Shown here: piece by piece, positions 1 to 8,332 of the stretch
How positions within the stretch are numbered: the stretch's first letter is position 1
Layout of the letters: every line of letters starts with the position of its first letter
From: Pseudobdellovibrionaceae bacterium
GTDB taxonomy: Bacteria > Bdellovibrionota > Bdellovibrionia > Bdellovibrionales > UBA1609
NCBI GenBank assembly: GCA_947444305.1
Contig: CANEZP010000008.1
Span: forward strand, 1-64,000
DNA: 64,000 nt
Reading direction: 5' to 3'
The notes under the pieces: model-generated
Seen by the model: the letters and a program-made list of their open reading frames with translations, nothing else
What the model was told of the DNA's origin: nothing
Databases searched by the model: none
Position numbers and translations under genes: made by a program

Positions 1-153
1 ATGACGGCAGCTAAGCGATCAAGCGGACGCGCGAGTTGCGAGTGGTCGATGACGACGGCTTTTTTCTCGAAATTAATTTTGGGTTGGCTTTTTGGGGCCG
101 ACCAATCTGGAGTGACCATATTGGTTTATCGGCGTACGGGCGTCAGGATTGAA

Positions 154-172
154 GGCCGGGAGATACCCGGCC
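154..172. other. Perfect hairpin downstream of first gene
   Basis: GGCCGGG and CCCGGCC flank a five-base loop, 8 bp beyond the stop of the minus-strand gene that ends at 180. There is no strong T-run on either side, so it may be a factor-assisted terminator or an mRNA 3'-end stabiliser rather than a clear intrinsic terminator. I see no supportable gene in bases 1-179. Confidence 0.5.
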
Positions 173-179
173 GTATGAT

Positions 180-920
180 TTAAATTTGTACGGGCTCGAC
201 TTTGAGCGAGATCAAACGCTTGTGGCGGTCCAGCTCGAAGCGGGCTTCGCCGCGGGCTTTGTTTTCTTTGTCGAACAAAGTGTAGCTCTCGACCGTTTTG
301 TCTTCGCTCTTCTCGACCGATTTCAAACGTGCGGTATCGAAGCTGCCTTTGAAAAGATGACCGTACTCGGTCAAGAATTTCGGGCGGTCTAAGATATACG
401 AAGGCTTCGCAACGGGATCTTGCAACAAGATGCTGTTGATCTCGTGTTCGGCGGCCGAGTACGTGATCGTGTATTTTTCTTCGAGCGTGCCCCAGCGTAA
501 TTTCTCTTCAACGGTGACCGTACGGCCTACGCCGGCCGAGGCGACGTCGCGCACTTGAACCGAAGACATGCTGTCGGCCAATTGTTTTTCCCATTGCGGA
601 TTGCGGGTGAAGTTCATGCGTTCAACGCTCGCGATTTTGCGGCCCATTGAATCGCCGGCTACCGAAGCCATGTCGGTGCTGCCCACGGGAGCGGAGTCAA
701 AAGTATGTTTGTTCACGGCGACGGTAAGCAGCGAGATCGCGAGCACGGTCGCGGCCATCGCCTTCTTCGAGCCCTTCTTAGTGGGCGTCGACTTATCGGG
801 AGTAGAATTGTTTGCGGGCGCCTTATCTAATGTAGGCGGAACGTCGGCATCCTTCTTACGAGTGGGAAACTGCAGTACGTTGCTCACCACTTGATCCGGT
901 GTCTTATTATCTTCGCTCAT
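180..920 (-). CDS. Single-pass membrane-anchored protein of unknown function
   Basis: A 246-aa protein that I do not recognise. Residues 1-52 are hydrophilic and rich in Thr, Pro and Lys. A hydrophobic segment follows at about 53-69 (AMAATVLAISLLTVAV), and the remaining ~175 residues form a mixed-charge domain. The layout suggests a short cytoplasmic tail, one membrane anchor and a periplasmic domain. The start is well supported: GGAGG lies six bases upstream of the ATG. It is transcribed away from the next gene (1175), and the ~250 bp between them should hold both promoters, though no convincing hexamer pair stands out. An anti-sigma-like or envelope protein is possible by architecture only. 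Confidence 0.8.
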   Translation of the reverse strand: MSEDNKTPDQVVSNVLQFPTRKKDADVPPTLDKAPANNSTPDKSTPTKKGSKKAMAATVLAISLLTVAVNKHTFDSAPVGSTDMASVAGDSMGRKIASVERMNFTRNPQWEKQLADSMSSVQVRDVASAGVGRTVTVEEKLRWGTLEEKYTITYSAAEHEINSILLQDPVAKPSYILDRPKFLTEYGHLFKGSFDTARLKSVEKSEDKTVESYTLFDKENKARGEARFELDRHKRLISLKVEPVQI

Positions 921-1174
921 TTCAATTCCTCCGTACTAACCTGTAGAGCGAGACTTGTGCCGGGCTTAGCCGGTTTGTGGTGCAGCAAAGCGGCTACTTC
1001 TTGTGCAGCGGCTAGCCGAAAACGTCACACGTCTCGTCTCAGTTTGAGGCACCCGCTTCTTCACAAATTAGACAGCTGTCGAGAAGATGAACGCCTTGCG
1101 ATTACATCGGAATAAAAGAACGCAAAATGAAGAGCTTAAGACTTAAGGTGAGGCGGGTTCCGTCCCGATAAGAA

Positions 1175-1846
1175 GTGGAGATGATTAACGTCGCACGACT
1201 CACACTTTTTACGCTCTTCGCATCGGCACTTAGCCTTTCGTTCACCTTTCCTTCGCAAGCGCGCGAGGTCAAAAACTCGGCTAAAGGCGACGTGTGCGAT
1301 ACTCGTCCGGACCTTTGCGGAGGCGCGGCCCCCGCGCGTAAAAAGAAGACTCGTAAGCCCGCTTCTAAAAGTTTCGGTGATGAGATCGACGGCGAACTAT
1401 CCGAATTAGATTTAGATATTCAACGCCGTAATAACGATTCGGAACCGCAAGCGCGTTCACGGCGCCCGTCTTCCATGCCGGCGCGTACGGTTCGCCGGCA
1501 AACGGCATCGGCGCCGGTGGCTCACAGGTCTCCTCAAGCGACCGCTCCGCCCGCCTCACCTTACCAGTCCGTGACGTTTGAATCTTACTTGCACGACAAC
1601 GCCAGCCACCCCGCGATCGCGCGCCGGCCGGCGAATATGGCTTCGAACCAAAAGGCTTTCGTGCAACCCGTAGTTCGCGCGACGATCACCGGCTCGACCC
1701 TGGACGCGAACGGCAATCCTGCGGCCGCACCCGCATCGGCCGCCGCCGGTGGCTCGTTGCCCGCAAACGCGAACCCCGTCGAGGGCACCACTTCGGACGT
1801 CCCTTCGTCCGGTGCCGACGCTAGCCAGGGCTCGCCTCTTCGCTAA
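1175..1846 (+). CDS. Secreted low-complexity protein
   Basis: A 223-aa protein starting at GTG 1175, or at the in-frame ATG 1181. Residues up to about 30 form a signal peptide ending near PSQA. The mature part has a CDTRPDLCGG loop with a Cys pair and a Lys/Arg-rich stretch (about 51-62). A long Ala/Pro/Arg-rich segment follows, looking disordered. No family is recognised. It lies 52 bp upstream of a TPR protein on the same strand and is probably co-transcribed with it. The disordered, secreted character suggests a periplasmic or envelope role, but no function can be assigned. Confidence 0.75.
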   Translation: MEMINVARLTLFTLFASALSLSFTFPSQAREVKNSAKGDVCDTRPDLCGGAAPARKKKTRKPASKSFGDEIDGELSELDLDIQRRNNDSEPQARSRRPSSMPARTVRRQTASAPVAHRSPQATAPPASPYQSVTFESYLHDNASHPAIARRPANMASNQKAFVQPVVRATITGSTLDANGNPAAAPASAAAGGSLPANANPVEGTTSDVPSSGADASQGSPLR

Positions 1847-1898
1847 CGCCGGATCACAATTGATTTCTTGCTTAAGCGCCCGCCCCTACTTAACATTA

Positions 1899-2939
1899 AT
1901 GGATATGGCCTCGTTACTAACGCTGCTTCTTTTCACTTCGCTTAGCTTTGCGCAAAATGCATCGCAGCTCGATGCCGCGCTGAAAAAGAATCCCGACGAC
2001 ATGAAAACGCGCGAACGTCTAGCCGCCGTCTACGCCGGTGAGAACAAAGCGGACCAAGCCATTGAACTTCTCAATCCCTACACGGATCAATTGAGCGAGA
2101 GCGGCTTCTTGCTGCTGGCGAATTCGTACTCAAAGCAAAAAGACTACGCCAACGAAGTCCGCACCCTTAATTTTTTGATCGTCAAAGATGAAGAGAACTT
2201 CAAATGGCACATGTTGGTCGCCCAAGCGTACTTAAAGCAGGCCAGCGAAACGAAGGACGAAGAGCGCAACAAGGTTTTGCTCACCAGCGCAATCCAAAGA
2301 ATGCGGCGTGTACTGCAAATCAATCCCAAGTACAAACCCGCCTTCGATCAGTTGTTATCGACTTTTTTGCAGCAGCAGGCCAACAACGAGGCGCGCGAAC
2401 TTTTGATGGAGGGCGTGAATCGCTTCGGCAAACGTCCCGAACTTTTCCGCGAGCTTTGCCGGCTTGATTCGCAAGACGGCTTCTTGGTTCAGGCCGTCGG
2501 CAACTGCAGCGAAAGCATCAATCTCACACCGGAGTACACGGACCATTACGTGTATATGGTCCAAGCGTTGCACGATCAAAAAGAAGATCTTCGCGCCGAG
2601 AACTTAATCGTTAAGGCCGCCAAGAAATTTCCGCAAAGTGAATTTGTGCAATGGGCCGCGGGCGAGCTCTTCTTACGCAAAAAGAATTATCCCGTCGCCG
2701 CTAGGTATTTTCAGGTCGCGGTGAAAGCGAAGCCGACTTCGGGTCGTGCGCAGTTCGGCTTGGCGAAATCATTGTTCGAGAACAACCAAGACGAAGCTGC
2801 GCTAGAACCGTTCATCCAAGCCTGCAAGCTCGAGCCGAACGCACTCGAAGTGTTCATGGGCGCAACCGGCCGCATGAAACAAAAAGGCAACGGCGAACTC
2901 ACCCAAAAATACATCCGCGCCGCAAACACTTGCCGCTAA
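1899..2939 (+). CDS. Exported TPR-repeat protein
   Basis: A 346-aa protein. The frame stays open further upstream, but ATG 1899 is chosen because it gives a clean signal peptide (MDMASLLTLLLFTSLSFAQ). The mature chain is a series of helical TPR-type repeats, such as LDAALKKNPDD, LLANSYSKQKDYANE, LQINPKYKPAFDQLL and AAGELFLRKKNYPVAARYF. TPR proteins act as protein-interaction scaffolds. Here it would be periplasmic or attached to the outer membrane. It follows the secreted protein at 1175 closely, so the two may act together. The precise partner is unknown. Confidence 0.85.
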   Translation: MDMASLLTLLLFTSLSFAQNASQLDAALKKNPDDMKTRERLAAVYAGENKADQAIELLNPYTDQLSESGFLLLANSYSKQKDYANEVRTLNFLIVKDEENFKWHMLVAQAYLKQASETKDEERNKVLLTSAIQRMRRVLQINPKYKPAFDQLLSTFLQQQANNEARELLMEGVNRFGKRPELFRELCRLDSQDGFLVQAVGNCSESINLTPEYTDHYVYMVQALHDQKEDLRAENLIVKAAKKFPQSEFVQWAAGELFLRKKNYPVAARYFQVAVKAKPTSGRAQFGLAKSLFENNQDEAALEPFIQACKLEPNALEVFMGATGRMKQKGNGELTQKYIRAANTCR

Positions 2940-2973
2940 CGGCTCGGCGCCAGCCGGCCTGGCTCTGACCCGG

Positions 2974-3046
2974 CCCGAGCTCCGGGTGCGGATCAGGGCT
3001 GAATTCCCGAAACAGCCCCGAGCCCCGGGTGCGGATCAGGGCTGAA
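2974..3046. repeat. Two 30-bp direct repeats
   Basis: Units at 2974-3003 and 3017-3046 differ at one base. Each begins CCCGAGC and contains GGGTGCGGATCAGGGCTGAA. They lie just downstream of the TPR gene, in a 402-bp gap (2940-3341) that holds no supportable gene. That gap also contains the inverted-repeat element at 3109-3203 and a GC-rich tail next to the S41 protease stop. Confidence 0.85.
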
Positions 3047-3108
3047 ATCGGGTGGCCATTGCAGCCATCCACGCCACCAACTTCTTCCGCGAAGGCGCAT
3101 ATTCAAGA

Positions 3109-3203
3109 GGCGTCGAAATGAACAAATCACTGTCGAAAGCTATTGTACGTCACATGAAATCGGGCCTGTTGTTAGCCGAGGCTGATTTGTTCATTTCGAC
3201 GCC
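3109..3203. repeat. 95-bp inverted-repeat element, copy A
   Basis: A 20-base left arm (3109-3128, starting GGCGTCGAAATG) is the exact reverse complement of the right arm (3184-3203). The total length, 95 bp, equals that of the copies at 47490 and 47738. The middle is diverged from those copies. In the + direction GAGG lies seven bases before an ATG inside the left arm, and the frame stays open through the element (MNKSLSK... DLFISTP). It could be a REP/MITE-like palindrome or a small coding element. Confidence 0.85.
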
Positions 3204-3341
3204 TTTGGTTTTTGCGTCTCCGCGATCGCGAAGGAGCCCGCTCGTACTGCCGCGTTAGCTCAACGGCATCCGCCTGCGCGCGGTCTCGCTCGTTCGCTCG
3301 CGTCCGCCGGTCCGTCCGCCTCCGCGCCCGCGCTCCGCGGG

Positions 3342-4550
3342 CTAGCGTTTTGCGTCTTCGACCCAGGAGTCTTTGCCGAGGAGGGATTGTTCGATTTCGT
3401 ATTGCAGTTCGCGTTGGGGGATTACGCCGCGGGCTTCGAGTTCCTCTTTGCCGGTGGTGAGGTAAATGGCTTCGGGAATCGACGCACTGAAGCCGCGGCC
3501 GAGTGACGGCAGGTCGTACCACACCGCCAAGATCACGTCCCCGGCCGTGGGTAATCCCCACACGCGGGCGTTCGGCCGGCGCAAGAAACTCTCGGCAAAA
3601 ATTTCGGCCGTGGAAGATGTGTCGGGACCGATGAGAACCGTCACCTTTCCTTTGTAACAACCGTAGCCGTCGAAGGTGCGCAATCCCAGGCTGCTGTATT
3701 TTTCGAGCTCCTGGATTTGGTGCAGGTCCGAGGCGTCGTCGTCCAACGATGTTTTGGACGGCAGCATCTTGCGCGGCTGCAAAATCGAACCGACCGTATG
3801 ACCGCCGCAATGGAAGGTCGACAACGCCCGCAGCATCGCCACAAAACTGCCGCCCGCATTCTCGCGCACGTCAATGATCACGTGACGGAACGGCGGCAGC
3901 TGCGCGGCCAACTTTTTCCATTTGTCGGGCGGGAAATACTCGGAGCGAAAACTATTCAGCACCAGCAGCGCCGTTCCCTGCCCGAGGTCTTGCATTTCGG
4001 GTTGCGAATCGACGACGTAATTGCGCGCTTTAATTTCGACGGGAATTTCCTTCGCGCGCCGCTTGAGCATGAACTGACCGGTCCGGCGCATCGCCCCCCA
4101 GGGCGTGACCTGTTCGGTGCCGCTGATCGAAACGATTTCGTCGCCCGCTTTAACACCGGCTTCTTCACCGGCGCTGGCCTTCTCGACTTTGTAGACGATG
4201 AGCAAATCCTCGACGTAGCGCGAGCGAATGCCGGTGTCGATCGACTCACCTTTCCATAAGCGTTTGTCTTCGTTCGGATCGTAAATCTGGAAGTGCGAGA
4301 CTTGCAGCTCGTTCATGTGATCTTGGATGTTGCGTAGGAGTTCGGCCTCGCCGGTCCGTAGCGGAACGCGCGCGGCTTTCAAACGGCAGCGCCTAACCCA
4401 AGCGTCCAGGCGGTCGTCGGCTTTATAAAAATGTTCTTCGGTAAGGTCACAGATGGAGCGGTAAACGTCGCGGTAACGGCTGGCGTGACTTAATACAACG
4501 CCGGCGGCCAGACAAAAGAAGAAGAGCAGAAAAAAGAAAAGCCGACGCAT
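3342..4550 (-). CDS. S41-family (C-terminal processing type) peptidase with PDZ domain
   Basis: A 402-aa protein. Residues 1-24 form a hydrophobic signal or anchor segment. A PDZ-like domain lies around 110-175 (EKASAGEEAGVKAGDEIVS is the binding-loop region). The S41 protease core follows (IIDVRENAGGSFVAML, then TSSTAEIFAESF at 311-322). The likely nucleophile is Ser313 in an SxxE motif. The Lys of the classical Ctp Ser/Lys dyad is not obvious: the corresponding stretch reads PTAGDV. Members cut periplasmic substrates near their C-termini. The gene follows the Fis-type regulator on the same strand, with a hairpin between them. Confidence 0.88.
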   Translation of the reverse strand: MRRLFFFLLFFFCLAAGVVLSHASRYRDVYRSICDLTEEHFYKADDRLDAWVRRCRLKAARVPLRTGEAELLRNIQDHMNELQVSHFQIYDPNEDKRLWKGESIDTGIRSRYVEDLLIVYKVEKASAGEEAGVKAGDEIVSISGTEQVTPWGAMRRTGQFMLKRRAKEIPVEIKARNYVVDSQPEMQDLGQGTALLVLNSFRSEYFPPDKWKKLAAQLPPFRHVIIDVRENAGGSFVAMLRALSTFHCGGHTVGSILQPRKMLPSKTSLDDDASDLHQIQELEKYSSLGLRTFDGYGCYKGKVTVLIGPDTSSTAEIFAESFLRRPNARVWGLPTAGDVILAVWYDLPSLGRGFSASIPEAIYLTTGKEELEARGVIPQRELQYEIEQSLLGKDSWVEDAKR

Positions 4551-4591
4551 TCATTTATAGAACGTCGGCTTCCATTGGAGGTCAAGTATTG

Positions 4592-4615
4592 AACGGTCGC
4601 AGGCTTGCGACCGTT
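4592..4615. terminator. Perfect 10-bp hairpin between regulator and protease genes
   Basis: AACGGTCGCA and TGCGACCGTT enclose a four-base loop, five bases beyond the stop codon of the regulator gene (minus strand). No run of T follows on either strand, so termination would not be of the canonical intrinsic type. It may partly insulate the S41 protease gene from the regulator. Confidence 0.5.
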
Positions 4616-4619
4616 TACA

Positions 4620-5051
4620 TTAAGCAGCGCGCTTTTTGCGAGCCGACGAAGGATCGATGTTGTACTGCTTCACTTTGCGGTAAAGGGTGGCACGTCCGAT
4701 GCCCAAAGCTTTAGCGGCCTCGGTCAAATTTCCGCCGAACTCGTGAATCGCATTTTCAATAGCAATGCTTTCCAATTCGTTGATCGTGCGTACTTTTTTA
4801 TCTTCTTCGTTGTTCAAAGAAGGCTGCGGGAACTGAAGAATTTTAGCGCCTTCGGTGATCGGGTTCAAACCAACGCTCAATGCAGGCACTTCGCCCATCA
4901 TACGGCTGCGCGAGCTAGGATCGTTCAAGTTTTTTGCCCACTCGTTCGGGGTAAACACGTGAACCGTGCATCCCATCCCTTGGCTCATGGTCTTGATTTT
5001 TTCGCACTGTTCGCGATCATCTCCGACCAAAACCACCATTGTACGTGCCAT
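4620..5051 (-). CDS. Fis-type DNA-binding protein with truncated receiver-like N-terminus
   Basis: A 143-aa protein. Residues about 90-135 form a Fis/NtrC-type helix-turn-helix (IENAIHEFGGNLTEAAKALG, then IGRATLYRKVKQY), which binds DNA as a dimer. Residues 4-37 look like the first strand-helix-strand of a response-regulator receiver (VVLVGDDREQC... TVHVF), including the acidic DD pair. The phosphoacceptor Asp strand and the rest of the fold are absent, and a linker follows. There is no AAA+ domain. The start is supported by GGAGG seven bases upstream. It is probably a transcriptional or nucleoid regulator; whether the N-terminus senses anything is unknown. Confidence 0.88.
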   Translation of the reverse strand: MARTMVVLVGDDREQCEKIKTMSQGMGCTVHVFTPNEWAKNLNDPSSRSRMMGEVPALSVGLNPITEGAKILQFPQPSLNNEEDKKVRTINELESIAIENAIHEFGGNLTEAAKALGIGRATLYRKVKQYNIDPSSARKKRAA

Positions 5052-5268
5052 TTTAAAACCTCCGCTGGTTTTGCTAAGTCGAGTGCTTCAGGCGCCCGAC
5101 ATTGAATCATTGCAAGCCACCCTTGGCTCACAGTGTACCTATCGGCGACCCACCTTGAGAATATGAGGAAAAAAATGCCGGTCTTCTCTCATTCTGAGCT
5201 AACCCCGCGTAACCTCACCCGTTTTATTTTGAGGCAAATCGGCAGGAATTTCCTTAAGCGCCATGTGA

Positions 5269-5280
5269 TATATATTAGCT
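5269..5280 (+). promoter_or_regulatory. Putative -10 box six bases before a start codon
   Basis: TATATA (5269-5274) is followed by exactly six bases and then the ATG at 5281. There is no Shine-Dalgarno sequence. The spacing puts transcription start at or next to the ATG, as for a leaderless mRNA. The -35 region is not convincing. Confidence 0.4.
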
Positions 5281-5619
5281 ATGTGGACCGTTTTACGATC
5301 ATTCGAATCCGAGGGCGAAGCGCGCGTGGTCGAGGCCTTCTTAAAGGCCCACGACATCGAGGTCCAATTGCTCGGCACGCATTCGCACCCGGGCGCCGTC
5401 GGTCCCGGCTCCAGGCACACCGCCGCGATGCGATTGATGGTTCGTGAGGGTCAAGCGGCCGACGCCCGCGCGCTGTTGAATGAAGCGGAGGCTCGCGCGC
5501 ACTTAAGCGTGGTGACCGACCCCGCGCCCGTCCCGGCCACTCGCCGCGTGGACCTCAAAGTTGTCCTCTTTATATTGATCGTCGCCGCGATCCTTTCGCT
5601 GATCGCGTGGCGGGATTAG
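5281..5619 (+). CDS. DUF2007-type putative signal-transducing protein with C-terminal membrane anchor
   Basis: A 112-aa protein. Residues 1-72 match the small DUF2007 fold, typically starting with an exposed strand followed by a helix that carries EAxVVEAFLKAHDIEVQLLG; its role is unproven. A single hydrophobic helix at about 92-109 (VVLFILIVAAILSLIAW) anchors the C-terminus in the membrane. The ATG has no Shine-Dalgarno sequence and sits just behind a TATA-like box. The gene is convergent with the large zinc-ribbon protein gene, 12 bp away. Confidence 0.85.
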   Translation: MWTVLRSFESEGEARVVEAFLKAHDIEVQLLGTHSHPGAVGPGSRHTAAMRLMVREGQAADARALLNEAEARAHLSVVTDPAPVPATRRVDLKVVLFILIVAAILSLIAWRD

Positions 5620-5631
5620 CGTCCAGGTTTG

Positions 5632-8190
5632 CTAGCCGATTTTCTTTAGCATCAACTTGGCTTGTTGCATCCCGTTGGCGAGGGCTTCGATTTTTTTCTT
5701 ACCCTCTTCTTGAATGGCGTTGATCTCGACCGTGAACACCGCTTGCGCCTCAGCGAGCTTCGCGGGTTCGCCCGAACTCATCCCCGCCCCGAGTTTAGTG
5801 GCGGCCGCGGCGAGTTTGTCCTGCATAATCTTTTGTTCCGCGCGCACGTTTTCTTCGTAAGTAGCTTGAAGCTTCGCGATCATTTCGTCGACCATCGAGA
5901 GTTTCGCCGCCAGATGGCTCGTTTCCGCCGCGCGATCGGCGGCCCGCTTTTCCGCCAAAACTTGTTCCGGGTCGGGCCATTTCGCGACGAATTCGAGGAT
6001 CATGTTTTGAATGCGTTTGTTCTCGATAAAATGCGCGCCGGTGGCCCTAGCACGGAGACGTAAAAGCCGCTCGGCCGACGGATTGTTTTCTACAAACGGT
6101 TGCACCGCGATGAAGAAGACCGAGAAGAGCCCGGCGTCATCGAGATTTTCCATCAACAGAACTTCCATCAAGAAATTAACGTAAGCCTGATCGCCGACTT
6201 CTTTGCCCAGAGCCTGGAGCAATTCTTCCTGTTCAATGAGTCTTTTCATCGCGAGGGCCCGCATCTCCGTAAGACGCTGGTTCGCTTGCACGCGTATGAA
6301 TTTCATCAGGCCGGCGCCGCATGGGTTGCCCTCAAGCGACGCGCCGAACGTGCGCGACGCGGGCGCGATTTGCATACGCGTTCGCGACAGCGCGGCGGTG
6401 TTATCTAAAGCATCGTCCGCTTCGAAAGCGGCGGGCAACGCAAAACGCGCCAACCACGAAGCGAAAAGAAATTCCAAAACCGCGGGGTCGCGGTGGGTCG
6501 AGGCCTTGCGCTCAAGATACAGCCAAAGCCCTTGCAGATCTTCACGCCGGCCGGGCTTGTTTTTATCGAACCATTCTTGCGCGAGTTGCAAAAACTTTGG
6601 TTCGACGTGCAGAGATTGCGGGAGGCCTTCTTTCTTCACGCTGAGGCAAGCCTCGAAAAACATTTCCATTCGGTAGCCCCACTCATCCGGCCCCGCGAGC
6701 GCGTTGAATAATTCTGCGTCCAGGCGGATATCCCGGCGTAACCAAAATGCGTCGGCGGGCGAAGCGAGCATCGAGATGGCACGGCACACCTGAGCATGCT
6801 CCGTCTCATGATAGATGAGTAAACCGATGAGATCGTTTTGTAATCCGGCCGGGTAATTTTGCCGCCTAAGCGCATGGGTGCGCAGCGCGCGAATCGCAGC
6901 TTCCGCTAAAACGGGCTCACCGTTTTTCAATAGCAATGCGTAAGCATTATGAGCCGCCGTGGCCAACTCTTGAACCTCGAAGGGCTCAAGCTTTGGCTTA
7001 GCAATGAACGGCAGCTCTATTTCTTTGTCGGTCCAGCCCGCGAGCCAACCGAGGATTTTTCGCTCCGCCTTTTGCACGATGATCGTTTTAAGTGTTTCCA
7101 GATCCAGCGGCCGGTTTATCAAGAACAGCGAAAGCGCGAAATCAGAATCCGAACCGGCTAAAGCATCAACCGCGCTGCGGATCCCGGGCGGTAACGCTTC
7201 TTCATTTTCCAAAAGGGCAAGCCCCAGGTACGCGTCGGTTCGCGCATCGGCGCCCGCAATTGCACCCAGCGTGTGGCGAAAATTCTTGAGCGCGAAGCCG
7301 GCCCGAAGCGCTTTCTCAGGCCGGGCGCGCGGATCTTTGCGGAACCCGCGCCAGCTCAGCAGATGTAATATCATTTCGAAGCCGAAGCCGTCCGAGGCCG
7401 GCCGCACCGTACCCGAATGATTGGCCGTGCCCGTTGTTAGTCGATTTGCTTCGAGTACTTCAAAAAACTCACCCGCGCCGAGCCCACTTTTCAAATACGA
7501 AATGACGGTCGCCACGTCCGCGGCGTCGCGGAGGTAGGCGCAGCGCTGGAACGCACGCAAAAGCCCGAGCTCGCTTGGATCCGAAGCCGCCATCTTAAGC
7601 AGCTGCGCGTGACCAAAATCAAAATGCGACTGCAGATGTTCCCGGCGCGCGGCCATCGTGACGAGACCGAACGAAAGTTCCTTCATCACGCGGTCGCAAT
7701 CGGCCTTCACCCGATCTTTCAAAATAAGATGCGGCTCGAGCATGGCGTATTCAGCATCTAGCGGCGCTAGCCGTTCGGACGCGCGCTCGACGGCCGCGCG
7801 GATGGGTTCGAAGATCGTTTCACGGATTTTTCGTAGTCGCTCATGCGCAACGGTCGATGCGCTTGCCTGATGAATGCCGAGACCGGTCTGCGCCTGGCTA
7901 CCCGTGGTTATGTCGTTCACCATGTTAATATAATCGGAAATAGGATCAGCGAAGTCGTGGATCACTTTTTCGGGAAAATCGATCAACACCACGCCGAGTC
8001 TGGCGTACTCAAAAATCCGTTCGAAACTTTCGTTTATCCAGCGGAAATATTGTAAAGGAAGAACGTCACCCTGCTCGAGGACCATGAGCGGCGGCGCGCC
8101 GCAAGCCTCGCATTGACCGGCTTTCACAACTAGGTTGCGAAGACACTGAAAACATTCGGAAGCAATTTGGGTGGAAGAGGCGTGTAGCAT
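5632..8190 (-). CDS. Large alpha-helical protein with N-terminal zinc ribbon
   Basis: An 852-aa protein that I do not recognise. The frame continues upstream to 8310, but that part runs through a terminator. ATG 8190 is preceded by GGGGAT at good spacing and is chosen. Cys13-x2-Cys16 and Cys27-x2-Cys30 form a zinc-ribbon knuckle (ECFQCLRN... QCEACGAPP). The middle ~650 residues are helical and repeat-like, without a recognised catalytic motif. The last ~110 residues are a charged coiled coil (AADRAAETSHLAAKLSMVDE onwards). No signal peptide is seen, so it is probably cytosolic. A scaffold role is plausible by architecture only. Confidence 0.82.
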   Translation of the reverse strand: MLHASSTQIASECFQCLRNLVVKAGQCEACGAPPLMVLEQGDVLPLQYFRWINESFERIFEYARLGVVLIDFPEKVIHDFADPISDYINMVNDITTGSQAQTGLGIHQASASTVAHERLRKIRETIFEPIRAAVERASERLAPLDAEYAMLEPHLILKDRVKADCDRVMKELSFGLVTMAARREHLQSHFDFGHAQLLKMAASDPSELGLLRAFQRCAYLRDAADVATVISYLKSGLGAGEFFEVLEANRLTTGTANHSGTVRPASDGFGFEMILHLLSWRGFRKDPRARPEKALRAGFALKNFRHTLGAIAGADARTDAYLGLALLENEEALPPGIRSAVDALAGSDSDFALSLFLINRPLDLETLKTIIVQKAERKILGWLAGWTDKEIELPFIAKPKLEPFEVQELATAAHNAYALLLKNGEPVLAEAAIRALRTHALRRQNYPAGLQNDLIGLLIYHETEHAQVCRAISMLASPADAFWLRRDIRLDAELFNALAGPDEWGYRMEMFFEACLSVKKEGLPQSLHVEPKFLQLAQEWFDKNKPGRREDLQGLWLYLERKASTHRDPAVLEFLFASWLARFALPAAFEADDALDNTAALSRTRMQIAPASRTFGASLEGNPCGAGLMKFIRVQANQRLTEMRALAMKRLIEQEELLQALGKEVGDQAYVNFLMEVLLMENLDDAGLFSVFFIAVQPFVENNPSAERLLRLRARATGAHFIENKRIQNMILEFVAKWPDPEQVLAEKRAADRAAETSHLAAKLSMVDEMIAKLQATYEENVRAEQKIMQDKLAAAATKLGAGMSSGEPAKLAEAQAVFTVEINAIQEEGKKKIEALANGMQQAKLMLKKIG

Positions 8191-8271
8191 GATTATCCCC
8201 GGTTGGCTGAAGCCCAATTTTACCGGGCTTTGAGGGGTGACGGTACGGCGCCGAAGTCTAGTTTTAGGCAT

Positions 8272-8301
8272 AAAAAAACCCGCGTCTTCGCGGGCTCTTT
8301 T
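8272..8301. terminator. Bidirectional-looking intrinsic terminator
   Basis: CCCGCG-TCTT-CGCGGG with seven A on one side and a T-rich run (CTCTTTT) on the other. On the minus strand it gives a stem followed by seven T, 32 bp after the gene at 8333-8785. It lies upstream of the chosen start of the 852-aa protein, which argues against the longer start. Confidence 0.85.
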
Positions 8302-8332
8302 AGCAATCAAATTTATTAGCGCGCTTGCGGGA

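Noticed and set aside
1-183. 60-codon plus-strand frame at the window start
   Set aside because: It has no ribosome site visible, its end lies over the hairpin at 154-172, and the content is not protein-like.
3240-3275. tRNA-like GTTAGCTCAACGGC stretch
   Set aside because: Only a D-arm-like string is present. No acceptor, anticodon or T-arm can be assembled around it.
3172-3810. Arg-rich minus-strand frame overlapping the S41 protease
   Set aside because: It is a shadow of the protease gene in another frame, with extreme Arg/Pro composition and no start signal.
8191-8310. N-terminal extension of the 852-aa protein
   Set aside because: The extra codons run through an intrinsic terminator, and a better start with a ribosome site exists at 8190.
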